From assembly GCA_050184585.1 (NCBI GenBank), contig JBFXAF010000003.1:124001-188000 (forward strand): 64,000 nt of DNA, read 5' to 3'. A program made the position numbers and the translations under genes. The notes below the pieces were generated by a model that saw nothing but the letters and a program-made list of their open reading frames with translations, had not been told where the DNA came from and did not search any database. Of the stretch, positions 25,161 to 32,795 are shown in pieces. Source of the DNA: JBFXAF01 sp050184585. GTDB lineage: Bacteria > Pseudomonadota > Alphaproteobacteria > Rhizobiales > Rhizobiaceae. Position 1 is the first letter of the stretch, and every line of letters starts with the position of its first letter.

Positions 25161-26957
25161 TCAACCCGGCCGCTTCGGTTTACCGCCCTTGTGCTTCGGC
25201 GCGTAGGCCGCGCCCTTGTGCTTGTGGCCAGGCTTGCCGCCTTGCTTGAACGTCTGCTTCGCCTGCCACGGCTTTGCAGGCGCTTCGCCGGCCGGCGCGA
25301 TGACGATGCCCCTCTCGAGGCTGCCGGGACGGCTGATCCGCTCGGCATAGCCGGCGGCCATTTCGGCGGAGATCTCGAACCGGGTCTCGGTGTCGTCGAT
25401 CCTGATCGAGCCGACGTCGCGCTTCGACACGCCGCCGGCCTTGCAGATCATCGGCAGCAGCCATTTCGGATCGGCGCGCTGCCTGCGCCCGACGGAGATC
25501 GTAAACCAGACCCCGCCCACCATGTCCGGACCACGCGGCGCGCGGACCGGCGGCTGCCCCTGATCCCCGTCGAACCGCCGGTCGCGGCCGGGCGTTCTCG
25601 CCTGCATGCCGCCGACGGGAAGGGGCAGAAGCTCCTCCGGAACCGGGCGGGCGGCGAGTTGCTGGCGCAGGAACGCCGCGGCGAGGCGCTGCGGCCCCGC
25701 CTCGCGCAGCAACTCGGCCACGAACGGCGCTTCGACATCGTCGGGCTGCGCGGCGGAGATGGCGGCGTCGAGGATCTGCCTGCGGTAGCGGGCTTCGATC
25801 TCGGCGATGCCGGGCGCCGCGATGACGGTCGCCGTCAGCCTGGCCATCGCCAGCACGCGCTGCGCGGCCCCGCGCCTGTTTTCGGGAACGATGAGCACGC
25901 ACACGCCCTTGCGGCCGGCGCGGCCGGTGCGGCCGGAACGGTGGAGCAGCGTCGCGGGATTGCTCGGCACGTCGGCATGGACCACGAGGTCGAGATTCGG
26001 AAGGTCGATGCCGCGCGCCGCGACATCCGTTGCCACGCAGACATGCGACCGGCCGTCACGCATCGACTGCAGCGCGTTCGATCGCTCCGACTGCGCCATC
26101 TCGCCCGACAGCGAGACAACCGAGAAGCCTCGGTTGGCGAGGCGCGCCGTGAGATGGCGAACCGCCTCGCGCGTATGGCAGAAGACAAGCGCGCTGGTGC
26201 TGTCGGAGTTGAGCAGCGTGTTGATGATGGCGTGTTCGCGCTCGTCGCGCCGCACCAGCATCAGCTGGTACTCGATGTCGGCGTGCTGCTCGGTCGACTC
26301 GGTCGCCGCGATGCGCAACGCGTCCCGCTGGAAGGTCCTCGCGAGCTCGGCGATGCCGCGCGGAACGGTTGCCGAGAACAGCAATGTCCTGCGCTCAGCC
26401 GGGGCCATGCCGAGGATGAATTCGAGATCGTCGCGAAAGCCGAGGTCGAGCATCTCGTCGGCTTCGTCCAGCACCACCGCTCGCAACCCGCCGAGGTCGA
26501 GCGCGCCCCTGGCGATGTGGTCGCGCAGGCGTCCGGGGGTGCCGACGACAAGATGCGCCCCGCGTTCCAGCGCGCGGCGTTCCGTGCGCATGTCCATGCC
26601 GCCCACGCAGGTGGCGATCTGGATCCGAGCCTCGTCGTAGAGCCAGGCAAGCTCGCGCTGGACCTGGATGGCCAGTTCGCGCGTCGGAGCGATGACCAGG
26701 CCGAGTGGCCGGGCGGCCGCGTCGAATCGCCCGGCGGTCCCAAGCAGGGTCGGAGCGATGGCGATGCCGAAGGCGACCGTCTTGCCCGACCCCGTGCGCG
26801 CGGAGACCAGCAGGTCGGCTTCGCCATGCTCCGCGTCGGTCATCGCCAGCTGGACCGGCGTCAGCTGGTTGTAGCCTTTCGCCACGAGGGCCGAAGCAAG
26901 CGCTGGATGTATCGCGGCCGGCAGGGATCGGGGATTTGCGTCGGCGCTCGGCGTCAT
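25161..26957 (-). CDS. DEAD-box ATP-dependent RNA helicase
   Basis: A 598-residue helicase with all core motifs: Q-motif TPVQ, Walker A ARTGSGKT, PTRELA, TPGRL, DEAD in VLDEADEML, SAT, then HRSGRTGRAGR. A DbpA/CsdA-like RNA-binding domain follows (VWFTISVGRRQRADPKWLLPMI, about residue 475), and a Lys/Gly-rich tail (KHKGGKPKRPG). This suits a cold-shock or ribosome-assembly helicase (CsdA/DeaD type). A monocistronic gene. Confidence 0.92.
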   Translation of the reverse strand: MTPSADANPRSLPAAIHPALASALVAKGYNQLTPVQLAMTDAEHGEADLLVSARTGSGKTVAFGIAIAPTLLGTAGRFDAAARPLGLVIAPTRELAIQVQRELAWLYDEARIQIATCVGGMDMRTERRALERGAHLVVGTPGRLRDHIARGALDLGGLRAVVLDEADEMLDLGFRDDLEFILGMAPAERRTLLFSATVPRGIAELARTFQRDALRIAATESTEQHADIEYQLMLVRRDEREHAIINTLLNSDSTSALVFCHTREAVRHLTARLANRGFSVVSLSGEMAQSERSNALQSMRDGRSHVCVATDVAARGIDLPNLDLVVHADVPSNPATLLHRSGRTGRAGRKGVCVLIVPENRRGAAQRVLAMARLTATVIAAPGIAEIEARYRRQILDAAISAAQPDDVEAPFVAELLREAGPQRLAAAFLRQQLAARPVPEELLPLPVGGMQARTPGRDRRFDGDQGQPPVRAPRGPDMVGGVWFTISVGRRQRADPKWLLPMICKAGGVSKRDVGSIRIDDTETRFEISAEMAAGYAERISRPGSLERGIVIAPAGEAPAKPWQAKQTFKQGGKPGHKHKGAAYAPKHKGGKPKRPG

Positions 26958-27040
26958 GATCTGGGTCTCGGTGAGCGCGCCGAATATCAGCTTATCGCCG
27001 GATTGTGCAGCGATTGTTCCGCCCGTCCGCGCTCGTGCCT

Positions 27041-27346
27041 TCAGCGCCGCATGAGCGCGTCGTCCCAGTCCGGCGCGTGGCGCGCGAACTCGTCGGCGAC
27101 GTACCAGCAGGCCGGCGTGATGCGGTTTCCCGCGGCGCGCGCGTCGGCGATCAGCCGTTCCACCAGCGCCTCCGCGACGCCGTCGCCGCGATAGGGCACC
27201 GGCACGAAGGTGTGGTCGGCGATGATGTGCCCCGGCCCGGCATCGACAAAGGTCAGCCGCGCGTCCTCGCCATTCGGCATGGTCATGAAGTAGCGGCCAC
27301 CCTTCGCCGTGCGCTCGAAGGAGAAGTCAGCGGGCGAGACTGTCAT
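27041..27346 (-). CDS. Small GNAT acetyltransferase, second copy
   Basis: A 101-residue one-domain GNAT of the short YjdJ/NATD1-like type. HIIADHTFVPVPYRGDGVAEALVERLI holds the acetyl-CoA loop (R-G-D-G-V-A), and ACWYVADEF the conserved Cys/Tyr region. It is last of four genes linked by ATGA overlaps and is clearly a paralogue of the gene before it. The substrate is unknown. Confidence 0.85.
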   Translation of the reverse strand: MTVSPADFSFERTAKGGRYFMTMPNGEDARLTFVDAGPGHIIADHTFVPVPYRGDGVAEALVERLIADARAAGNRITPACWYVADEFARHAPDWDDALMRR

Positions 27347-27657
27347 GCGTCGCGCTTCCTGAGCACGTCCGCCCATTCGGGATGTCGGCGGAACTGCGCC
27401 GCGGCGAACGGGCAGAGCGGGATGATGGTCTTGCCGGCGGCGCGCGCGTCCTCCACCGCGCGGGTCACCAGCACGAGGCCGATGCCCTGTCCGCGGAAGG
27501 CGTCCGGAACCCCGGTGTGGTCGATGATGATCTGGTGCGCGCCAACCTTGGAGAACGTCATCTCGGCCTCGGCGCCATCGGCGCCGCGCACCACGTAGCG
27601 ACCCTTGGACGGCCCTTCCTCGAGTTCGACCTTCGGCGTCTCGTCGCTCATCGTCAT
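27343..27657 (-). CDS. Small GNAT acetyltransferase, first copy
   Basis: A 104-residue short GNAT: HQIIIDHTGVPDAFRGQGIGLVLVTRAV with the R-G-Q-G-I-G acetyl-CoA loop, and PLCPFAAAQFRRHPEW. ATG at 27657 overlaps the hydrolase stop (27654-27656); an in-frame ATG at 27651 is also possible. The tandem of two such genes probably arose by duplication. Function unknown. Confidence 0.85.
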   Translation of the reverse strand: MTMSDETPKVELEEGPSKGRYVVRGADGAEAEMTFSKVGAHQIIIDHTGVPDAFRGQGIGLVLVTRAVEDARAAGKTIIPLCPFAAAQFRRHPEWADVLRKRDA

Positions 27658-28280
27658 GCGTCCTGTTTCGTCGCGGCGAGGAAGCGTCGCGCGGCGTCGA
27701 TCTCGTTCGGCCGCAACTCGTGCCCGCCTTCATGCCATTCAAGTGTGACATCGGCTTCGGCGGCGCGCAAATGCGCCTCCAGCCGTGTCGTCAGGTTCGG
27801 CGGGCAGATCGGGTCGCGCCGCCCGGCGGTCACGAGCACCCGCGTGCCCGCGAGATCGAGCCCCGCAGCAGGCGCGAAGGGGATCAGCGGGTGCATCAGC
27901 ACCACCGCGCCGAACAGGCCCGGATGCTCGAACAGCACCGAGGCGAGGATGTTCGCGCCATTGGAATAGCCGATGCCAAACAGGGTGGACGCCCGCGTGG
28001 CTTCGGCATGGGCCTGGACGAAGCCGGCCATCTTCGCCGTCGCCCGCGCCAGGTCGTCCATGTCGTAGACGCCTTCGCCCGTGCGGCGGAAGAAGCGGGC
28101 CGCGCCGAATTCGGATACGTCGCCGCGCGGCGCGACGATGGCGGCGTCCGGCCACAGCTCGCGCGCCAGCCCGGCGAGTTGGTTCTCGTCGGCGCCGGTG
28201 CCGTGGAACGCCAGGACGAGCGGTCCGCCAGCCGGCCCAGGCAGGCTGAGATGGCGGTATGCGTCGCGCGACATGGTCAT
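27654..28280 (-). CDS. Carboxylesterase/phospholipase-family hydrolase, MhqD-like
   Basis: A 208-residue alpha/beta hydrolase. The oxyanion region is LAFHGTGADEN, the nucleophile elbow GIGYSNGANI (Ser in G-Y-S-N-G), the acid in AGRRDPICP, and the catalytic His in EWHEGGHEL. It overlaps the dioxygenase stop by ATGA. The pair matches the MhqO/MhqD combination known from quinone-stress operons in Bacillus; detoxification of a hydroquinone-like electrophile is the inference. Confidence 0.87.
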   Translation of the reverse strand: MTMSRDAYRHLSLPGPAGGPLVLAFHGTGADENQLAGLARELWPDAAIVAPRGDVSEFGAARFFRRTGEGVYDMDDLARATAKMAGFVQAHAEATRASTLFGIGYSNGANILASVLFEHPGLFGAVVLMHPLIPFAPAAGLDLAGTRVLVTAGRRDPICPPNLTTRLEAHLRAAEADVTLEWHEGGHELRPNEIDAARRFLAATKQDA

Positions 28281-29206
28281 GCCTCCAGCGGCTGGAGATG
28301 CTTCTCCAGATAGGGCCTGAGATGGGCGTGCTGGGCGGGCAGCTTCAAGGCCTCGCCGAGATGGGCCGTGTCCTCGTCGCGGTCGAAGCCGGGCTCGTTG
28401 GTGGCCACCTCGAAAAGCACCCCGCCGGGTGTACGAAAGTAGATCGCCCAGAAGTAGTCGCGGTCGATCACCGGCGTCACCTGATAGCCCGTGTCCATCA
28501 GCGCCTTGCGCACCTCCAGCTGTTTCGCCCGGTTCTCGACCGCGAAGGCGACATGATGCACCGAGCCGGCGCCGAGATCGGCCAAGGGCGAGCCGGGCAG
28601 CGTCTCGATGTCGACCACGTCCGCGCCATTGCCATTCGGGATGGCGAAACGCGCAATGTCGCCCTCTGTATCCATCGGCTGGTAGCCCATGAACTTCAGC
28701 AGTTCGGCGGTGCGGCCGGCATCCTTGAGGCGCATGGCGACGGAATGGAAGCCGCGGATCGCCGCCTCGTCGGGCACGCCGCCCTCGGACCACGGCGCGC
28801 GCTCGCCGGCCTGCTCGACAAGCGCGAAACCGTCCTGGTCCGGGCCGCGGAAGAACAGCCGCTGTTCGCCGAACTTCTGATCGCGTTCAATGCCGGCGAC
28901 GCCCCTGCCGGCGAGGTGCGTCTCCCACCAGGCGAGCGAGCCCAGCGGCACTGCGAAGGCGGTGGTCCCGACCTCGCCTACCCCGGGACGGCCCTTGCCG
29001 ATGTTCGGGAAAGGAAAATAGGTCATGACCGAACCCGGCGTGCCGAACTCGTCGGCGTAGTAGAGGTGGTACACGTCGGGCGCGTCGAAGTTGACGGTCT
29101 TCTTCACACGGCGAAGCCCGAGCGTGTCGGTGAAGAATTGGTTGTTCCGCCTCGCATCCTTCGCCATCGACGTGACGTGGTGAAGACCCCTGATCTGGTC
29201 GAGCAT
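28277..29206 (-). CDS. VOC-family ring-cleaving dioxygenase, MhqO-like
   Basis: A 309-residue protein of two glyoxalase/dioxygenase (VOC) modules: LHHVTSMAKDARRNNQFFTDTLGLRRVKKTVNF at the start and GSVHHVAFAVEN near residue 215, with metal-ligand candidates His9, His217 and Glu in GGVLFEVATNEPGF. This is the MhqO/LinE-like type, which opens hydroquinone-like rings or glutathione adducts. First gene of the four-gene operon 29206 to 27041; no regulator lies beside it. Confidence 0.88.
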   Translation of the reverse strand: MLDQIRGLHHVTSMAKDARRNNQFFTDTLGLRRVKKTVNFDAPDVYHLYYADEFGTPGSVMTYFPFPNIGKGRPGVGEVGTTAFAVPLGSLAWWETHLAGRGVAGIERDQKFGEQRLFFRGPDQDGFALVEQAGERAPWSEGGVPDEAAIRGFHSVAMRLKDAGRTAELLKFMGYQPMDTEGDIARFAIPNGNGADVVDIETLPGSPLADLGAGSVHHVAFAVENRAKQLEVRKALMDTGYQVTPVIDRDYFWAIYFRTPGGVLFEVATNEPGFDRDEDTAHLGEALKLPAQHAHLRPYLEKHLQPLEA

Positions 29207-29354
29207 GGATCGCTCCCTTGCCTTGACGCGGCGGTATCGCCGCGTTCCAGGCAGTAGATCGTAGCGCCATCGATGGATGGAAAGCAGCCGGAATCGATCT
29301 GATGCGTTCGCGAATCGCGAACAATCGACACTGATTTGTTCACCAATGCGACAG

Positions 29355-29380
29355 GGGCCCGCGCCTTGCGGCGCGGGCCC
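29355..29380. terminator. Hairpin downstream of the PRC-barrel gene
   Basis: GGGCCCGCGCC, loop TTGC, GGCGCGGGCCC: a perfect 11-bp GC stem, 23 bases past the PRC-barrel stop on the minus strand. No T-run follows on either side, so termination would be weak or assisted. Confidence 0.6.
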
Positions 29381-29402
29381 TCATCGTCCAGCGGATCCAG
29401 GA

Positions 29403-30440
29403 TTACTGGATGATCAGGCGCTGCTCGTCGCGCTTTTCCGCCCAAGTCGTCTCGTCATACGCCGGCTGGGCGTCGAGCTGCTCCTTGGTGAACTGGGTGT
29501 AGAGATAGCGGTTGCCATCCGCGTCCGTCATGAACGCCAGATTGTCCAGGCCAACCGCCACTTCCTTTTCCCCGACACCAAGGAAGCCGCCGACATCGAT
29601 GATGATTGAGTCGACCTTGTCGCCGTTCATCACCACGTCGCCGATCTCGCCCACATTGGCGTCATCCGCGCCGTAGACCGTGGTGCCGATCAGATTCTCG
29701 GCGGTGATCTCGCCGGCAGGCATTTCCGTCAGCGCCGAGCGATCGATCGCGGCCGTCTCGGTCTGGTCGGGAGCGGCAGCCTCAGTGTCCGCCGCCATGG
29801 TGTCCGATCCGGTCGCGGAATTGGCCGGAGCCTCCGCGACGCTCGAACCGGCCGGGTCTTCGACCGCGGGCGCCTCGGCGGTTGCAGGGGCAGCCGGATC
29901 GGCGGCCATGCCGTCGGCCGGAGCCATTGCGGTATCGTCAGCCGGGGCTGCTGCCGGATCGGTCGTCGCGACCGCCGGGGCGGGCTCGTACGTGGTCGTG
30001 TCGAACTCGGGCAGCGCCTCGAGCTGCTCCTGGGTCGCCGAGACGACGATCCAGCGATCACCGTTCTCCTCGGCCCAGTCCAGCGTCGCATATTCGAGGG
30101 CGACGTTCTTTTCGCCGATGCCGAGGAAGCCGCCGACGCCGACGACGACGGCCTGTACCTGACCTTCACCGTCGATCACCAGGTCGTTGACGTCGCCAAT
30201 GTTCGCGGCGTCGTCGCCGGTGCCGTTATAGACGGTCTCGCCAATCAGGTTGGAGGCGAGATGCCCTTCGGAAGAAGGCTGCGCGGCCTCGACTGCGCCA
30301 TCGGCGGGCGCGGCGTCCGCCGGCGCGGTCACGCTCGGCTCCGCCGGAGCCGGGGCGGCGGGTTCGGTGGCGGTCTGCGCGTAAACTCCCGAGGCAACCA
30401 GCGTTGCCATTGCGGTGCTAACCATCAGCTTGCGGAACAT
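29403..30440 (-). CDS. Exported protein with two PRC-barrel domains
   Basis: A 345-residue protein with a signal peptide (MFRKLMVSTAMATLVASGVYAQ). Two PRC-barrel domains, about residues 58-140 (NLIGETVYNGTGDDAANIGDVNDLVIDGEGQVQAVVVGVGGFLGIGEKNVAL) and 258-345, are joined by a linker of about 100 residues almost entirely Ala, Pro, Asp, Glu, Thr. GGAG eight bases upstream supports ATG at 30440; the open frame further up is not coding. Such proteins are envelope stress proteins of unknown mechanism in rhizobia. An EcfG-type promoter lies upstream. Confidence 0.88.
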   Translation of the reverse strand: MFRKLMVSTAMATLVASGVYAQTATEPAAPAPAEPSVTAPADAAPADGAVEAAQPSSEGHLASNLIGETVYNGTGDDAANIGDVNDLVIDGEGQVQAVVVGVGGFLGIGEKNVALEYATLDWAEENGDRWIVVSATQEQLEALPEFDTTTYEPAPAVATTDPAAAPADDTAMAPADGMAADPAAPATAEAPAVEDPAGSSVAEAPANSATGSDTMAADTEAAAPDQTETAAIDRSALTEMPAGEITAENLIGTTVYGADDANVGEIGDVVMNGDKVDSIIIDVGGFLGVGEKEVAVGLDNLAFMTDADGNRYLYTQFTKEQLDAQPAYDETTWAEKRDEQRLIIQ

Positions 30441-30529
30441 GTTAGTGTCTCCCAGTGCGTTGATCTCGATGCACGCCGCGCCCCAGGAAAAGCTTGGCAG
30501 CGGACCGGGGCGCGGCATCACATCCAAGC

Positions 30530-30554
30530 AACGCGGGCATGCCGCATTCGTTCC
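30530..30554 (-). promoter_or_regulatory. EcfG promoter of the PRC-barrel gene
   Basis: On the minus strand GGAAC (30554-30550), 16 bases, CGTT (30533-30530): an exact match to the alphaproteobacterial EcfG consensus. The gene starts 90 bases downstream. Confidence 0.85.
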
Positions 30555-30610
30555 GGTTCCGCGCCTTTCCCGGCCATATTTCGCGCCGCGCCGCGACATC
30601 TTCGCCACCT

Positions 30611-30636
30611 GGAACCTCGGACCACCGAGCCGCGTT
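30611..30636 (+). promoter_or_regulatory. EcfG promoter of the diacylglycerol-kinase-like gene
   Basis: GGAAC (30611-30615), 17 bases, CGTT (30633-30636), about 60 bases before the start codon at 30697. It diverges from the PRC-barrel promoter. Confidence 0.8.
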
Positions 30637-30696
30637 GAGCAATACGGGCGCGTCATGGGATAGAGGCCGATACGCCCTTCGCTTGAGGGACCCCCT

Positions 30697-31593
30697 ATGC
30701 ATTTTACCGTGGTGCTGAACCGCGACGGCGGCACGCTGAAGACGATGGACGTCGAGCGTTTCGCCACGTCGGTCCGCGAACGCCTCGGGGCGGCCGGGCA
30801 CACCGTCGATATGCGTATCGTCGAAGGGGCGCAGATCATCGAAGAGCTCGGCCGGGCGGCACGCGGCCGCAAGTCGGATATCGTCATGGCCGGAGGGGGC
30901 GACGGCACGATATCGGCCGCCGCCGCGGCGCTTGCCGGCAACCGCAAGGCCCTGGCCATATTACCGGCAGGCACGATGAACCTGTTCGCCCGCAGCCTCG
31001 GCATCCCGCTCGCGCTTGACGAGGCAGTCGCTGCATTCGCGACAGGCAAGGTGATCGCCGTGGACGTGGCCAGCGCCAACGGCCGCGTCTTCGTGCATCA
31101 GTTCTCGGTCGGGCTGCACGCCAAGATGGTGCACCTGCGCGAAAAGATGAACTTCCGCTCGAGGCTGGGAAAGATTCGCGCCTCCGCGCGGGCAGCGGCC
31201 TCGGCCATCCTCAACCCGCCTATCCTCAATGTGACCCTCAAGATCGGCGAAGCCGAGATCGAGGCGCGCACCACCGGCATCGGCTTCACCAACAACCTGT
31301 TCGGCGAAGGGCACCTTCCCTATGCCGACAGTCCCGCGGGCGGAGCGCTCGGCATCTATGTGACGATCGCGCAGCGTCCAGGCGAGGTCCTACGGTTCGC
31401 GGCGAACCTCGCGCGCGGGCGCTGGACCCGGAACGACCAGGTGGAGATCCACGAGGCGCGGAATGCGACGCTGACGATACGGTCGTCGCGCGGCAAGTGG
31501 CGCGCCGTCATCGACGGGGAACTCGAAAAACTTGGCAGGGAAACGACATTCGAGATCCACCCGGCCAAGCTCAAGGTGCTCGTTCCAGCCTAG
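30697..31593 (+). CDS. Diacylglycerol kinase-family lipid kinase
   Basis: A 298-residue protein with the DAGK catalytic domain: VLNRDGGT at the start, IVMAGGGDGTISAAAAAL (residues about 66-83) for ATP, and PAGTMNLFARSLGIP. GIGFTNNLFGEG and an IDGE motif near residue 271 complete the fold. Members phosphorylate lipid or sphingoid-like substrates; the substrate here is unknown. GAGGGA six bases upstream sets the ATG. Preceded by an EcfG-type promoter, so likely part of the general stress response. Confidence 0.88.
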   Translation: MHFTVVLNRDGGTLKTMDVERFATSVRERLGAAGHTVDMRIVEGAQIIEELGRAARGRKSDIVMAGGGDGTISAAAAALAGNRKALAILPAGTMNLFARSLGIPLALDEAVAAFATGKVIAVDVASANGRVFVHQFSVGLHAKMVHLREKMNFRSRLGKIRASARAAASAILNPPILNVTLKIGEAEIEARTTGIGFTNNLFGEGHLPYADSPAGGALGIYVTIAQRPGEVLRFAANLARGRWTRNDQVEIHEARNATLTIRSSRGKWRAVIDGELEKLGRETTFEIHPAKLKVLVPA

Positions 31594-31631
31594 ACCCGCG
31601 GCTAGAGCGTTTCCTGCAGTGCTGGGTCACT

Positions 31632-31820
31632 CTAACGGAGGAGGTAGACCGACGTCTGCTCGGCGCCCTCGTCTATGTCCTCGCCGTAGATCTCGGCGAT
31701 CCACCATGCGACGGCGGCAAGCAGCAGGCCGCCTACCAGTATCGCGAGGACCCGGTGGCCCCAGCGGCCCTGACGCGCCTTGTCGGTCGCGATGCGTGTT
31801 TCGGGTTCGGTCCTGCTCAA
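31632..31820 (-). CDS. Small single-span membrane protein
   Basis: A 62-residue protein: basic N-terminus, one hydrophobic helix (VLAILVGGLLLAAVAWWIAEI) and an acidic end (YGEDIDEGAEQ). The start is TTG at 31820, supported by GGGAGA about eight bases upstream. I do not recognise a family. A near-consensus EcfG promoter and the stress-gene neighbourhood suggest an envelope role. Confidence 0.68.
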   Translation of the reverse strand: MSRTEPETRIATDKARQGRWGHRVLAILVGGLLLAAVAWWIAEIYGEDIDEGAEQTSVYLLR

Positions 31821-31851
31821 GGTCTATTCTCCCTCGGTTCTCAGCTAGGAG

Positions 31852-31876
31852 AATGCGAGCCGACGCGAGATGTTCC
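31852..31876 (-). promoter_or_regulatory. Near-consensus EcfG promoter of the 62-residue membrane protein
   Basis: Minus strand GGAAC (31876-31872), 16 bases, CATT (31855-31852): one mismatch in the -10. The start codon is about 30 bases downstream. The same CATT variant occurs before nepR. Confidence 0.55.
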
Positions 31877-31883
31877 CCCCCGG

Positions 31884-32324
31884 TCAGGTCTTCGGCGGAG
31901 CGCCGTCGCCCCGGGCGTTCTCGCGATAGATGGCATAGGCGATGAGGCCGAGAAGCGGCACCACGAGACCGCCGCCCTTGCTCTTCAGCAGCACCGGCAG
32001 CATGCCCACGCCGGCAGCGGTCGCGATCGTCGCGATCTCGGAGCGCCGGCGGGCGGAGGTGACGCGCCGGCTCGAGCGCGAAATGATCGCATTGAAGGCG
32101 AACAGGAGGATGGCGAGCAGCAGGAAGCCGCCGCCGAACCACAATGCGGCGTGGAATTCGCCCAACCTCCGCGCAACCGCGATGTAGCCGGCGCCGACCA
32201 GAAAGCCGACACCGGCCAGACCGCTCACCCCCGCGATCCCGAGCAGGATCGCCGTCCGGCGGGCGCGACTGACGATGCCGGCGGTCTCGCCGGACACGAA
32301 TGATGCAATCAGCGGTCCGATCAT
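31884..32324 (-). CDS. Holin-superfamily/YqjE-like membrane protein
   Basis: A 146-residue protein with hydrophobic segments at about residues 25-50 (ILLGIAGVSGLAGVGFLVGAGYI), 60-80 and 108-135, and a basic loop SRSSRRVTSARRRSE. This resembles the 'phage holin family' proteins that pair with YqjD/ElaB-like proteins in proteobacteria; no phage context exists here. The start is 21 bp from the DUF883 stop, so it shares that gene's EcfG promoter. Confidence 0.75.
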   Translation of the reverse strand: MIGPLIASFVSGETAGIVSRARRTAILLGIAGVSGLAGVGFLVGAGYIAVARRLGEFHAALWFGGGFLLLAILLFAFNAIISRSSRRVTSARRRSEIATIATAAGVGMLPVLLKSKGGGLVVPLLGLIAYAIYRENARGDGAPPKT

Positions 32325-32345
32325 GGTCCCCCGCCTGCGGCCGCG

Positions 32346-32678
32346 TCAGCGACGCGCCAGAAGGGCGAACAGGAAGCCGACACCGGCCGCCACCGCGAGC
32401 GAGGTGAAGGGTTTGTCGCGGACCGAAGCCGTCAACTGCTTTTCGATATCGCCTGCGCTTGCCCTCAGCGTTTCGATCGCCGCCTCCCCTTGCACGCGCA
32501 ACTGATCGACGCCCTCGGAAGCGGCGCGCCGGGCCGTGCCGTAAGAATGTTCGCTCGTCGTCTGGAGCTGTTTCAGGAGTTCCGAGAAGTCATCGCGCAA
32601 CTGGGCGATGTCGGCTTCCAGGTCCTGCTGGGTGCGCGCGCCGCTCGCGGCCTTCGGGGAACGTGGGGAGGTTGCCAT
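32346..32678 (-). CDS. DUF883/ElaB-YqjD-family protein
   Basis: A 110-residue protein: a charged coiled-coil-prone body (residues about 15-85: DLEADIAQLRDDFSELLKQL) and a C-terminal transmembrane helix ending LLARR. This is the YqjD/ElaB layout; in E. coli these tail-anchored proteins bind ribosomes at the membrane in stationary phase under RpoS. Here a perfect EcfG promoter precedes it, the alphaproteobacterial counterpart. Start ATG at 32678; the longer open frame upstream is antisense to the permease gene. Confidence 0.85.
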   Translation of the reverse strand: MATSPRSPKAASGARTQQDLEADIAQLRDDFSELLKQLQTTSEHSYGTARRAASEGVDQLRVQGEAAIETLRASAGDIEKQLTASVRDKPFTSLAVAAGVGFLFALLARR

Positions 32679-32710
32679 GTCTGATGCTCCGGGACTGTGC
32701 AAACGACGCC

Positions 32711-32735
32711 AACGCCCGATCGGGCCGACGGTTCC
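32711..32735 (-). promoter_or_regulatory. EcfG promoter of the DUF883/holin-like pair
   Basis: Minus strand GGAAC (32735-32731), 16 bases, CGTT (32714-32711); exact consensus, start codon 33 bases on. It is back to back with the plus-strand promoter at 32742. Confidence 0.85.
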
Positions 32736-32741
32736 GGACGG

Positions 32742-32766
32742 GGAACTCCATCCATGAAAATGCGTT
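32742..32766 (+). promoter_or_regulatory. EcfG promoter of the AI-2E-type permease gene
   Basis: GGAAC (32742-32746), 16 bases, CGTT (32763-32766). The implied transcription start near 32774 excludes the ATGs at 32754 and 32760 and points to ATG at 32796. Confidence 0.8.
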
Positions 32767-32795
32767 TCAGCAGGCAAGTCCAGCCGGATTTTCCA

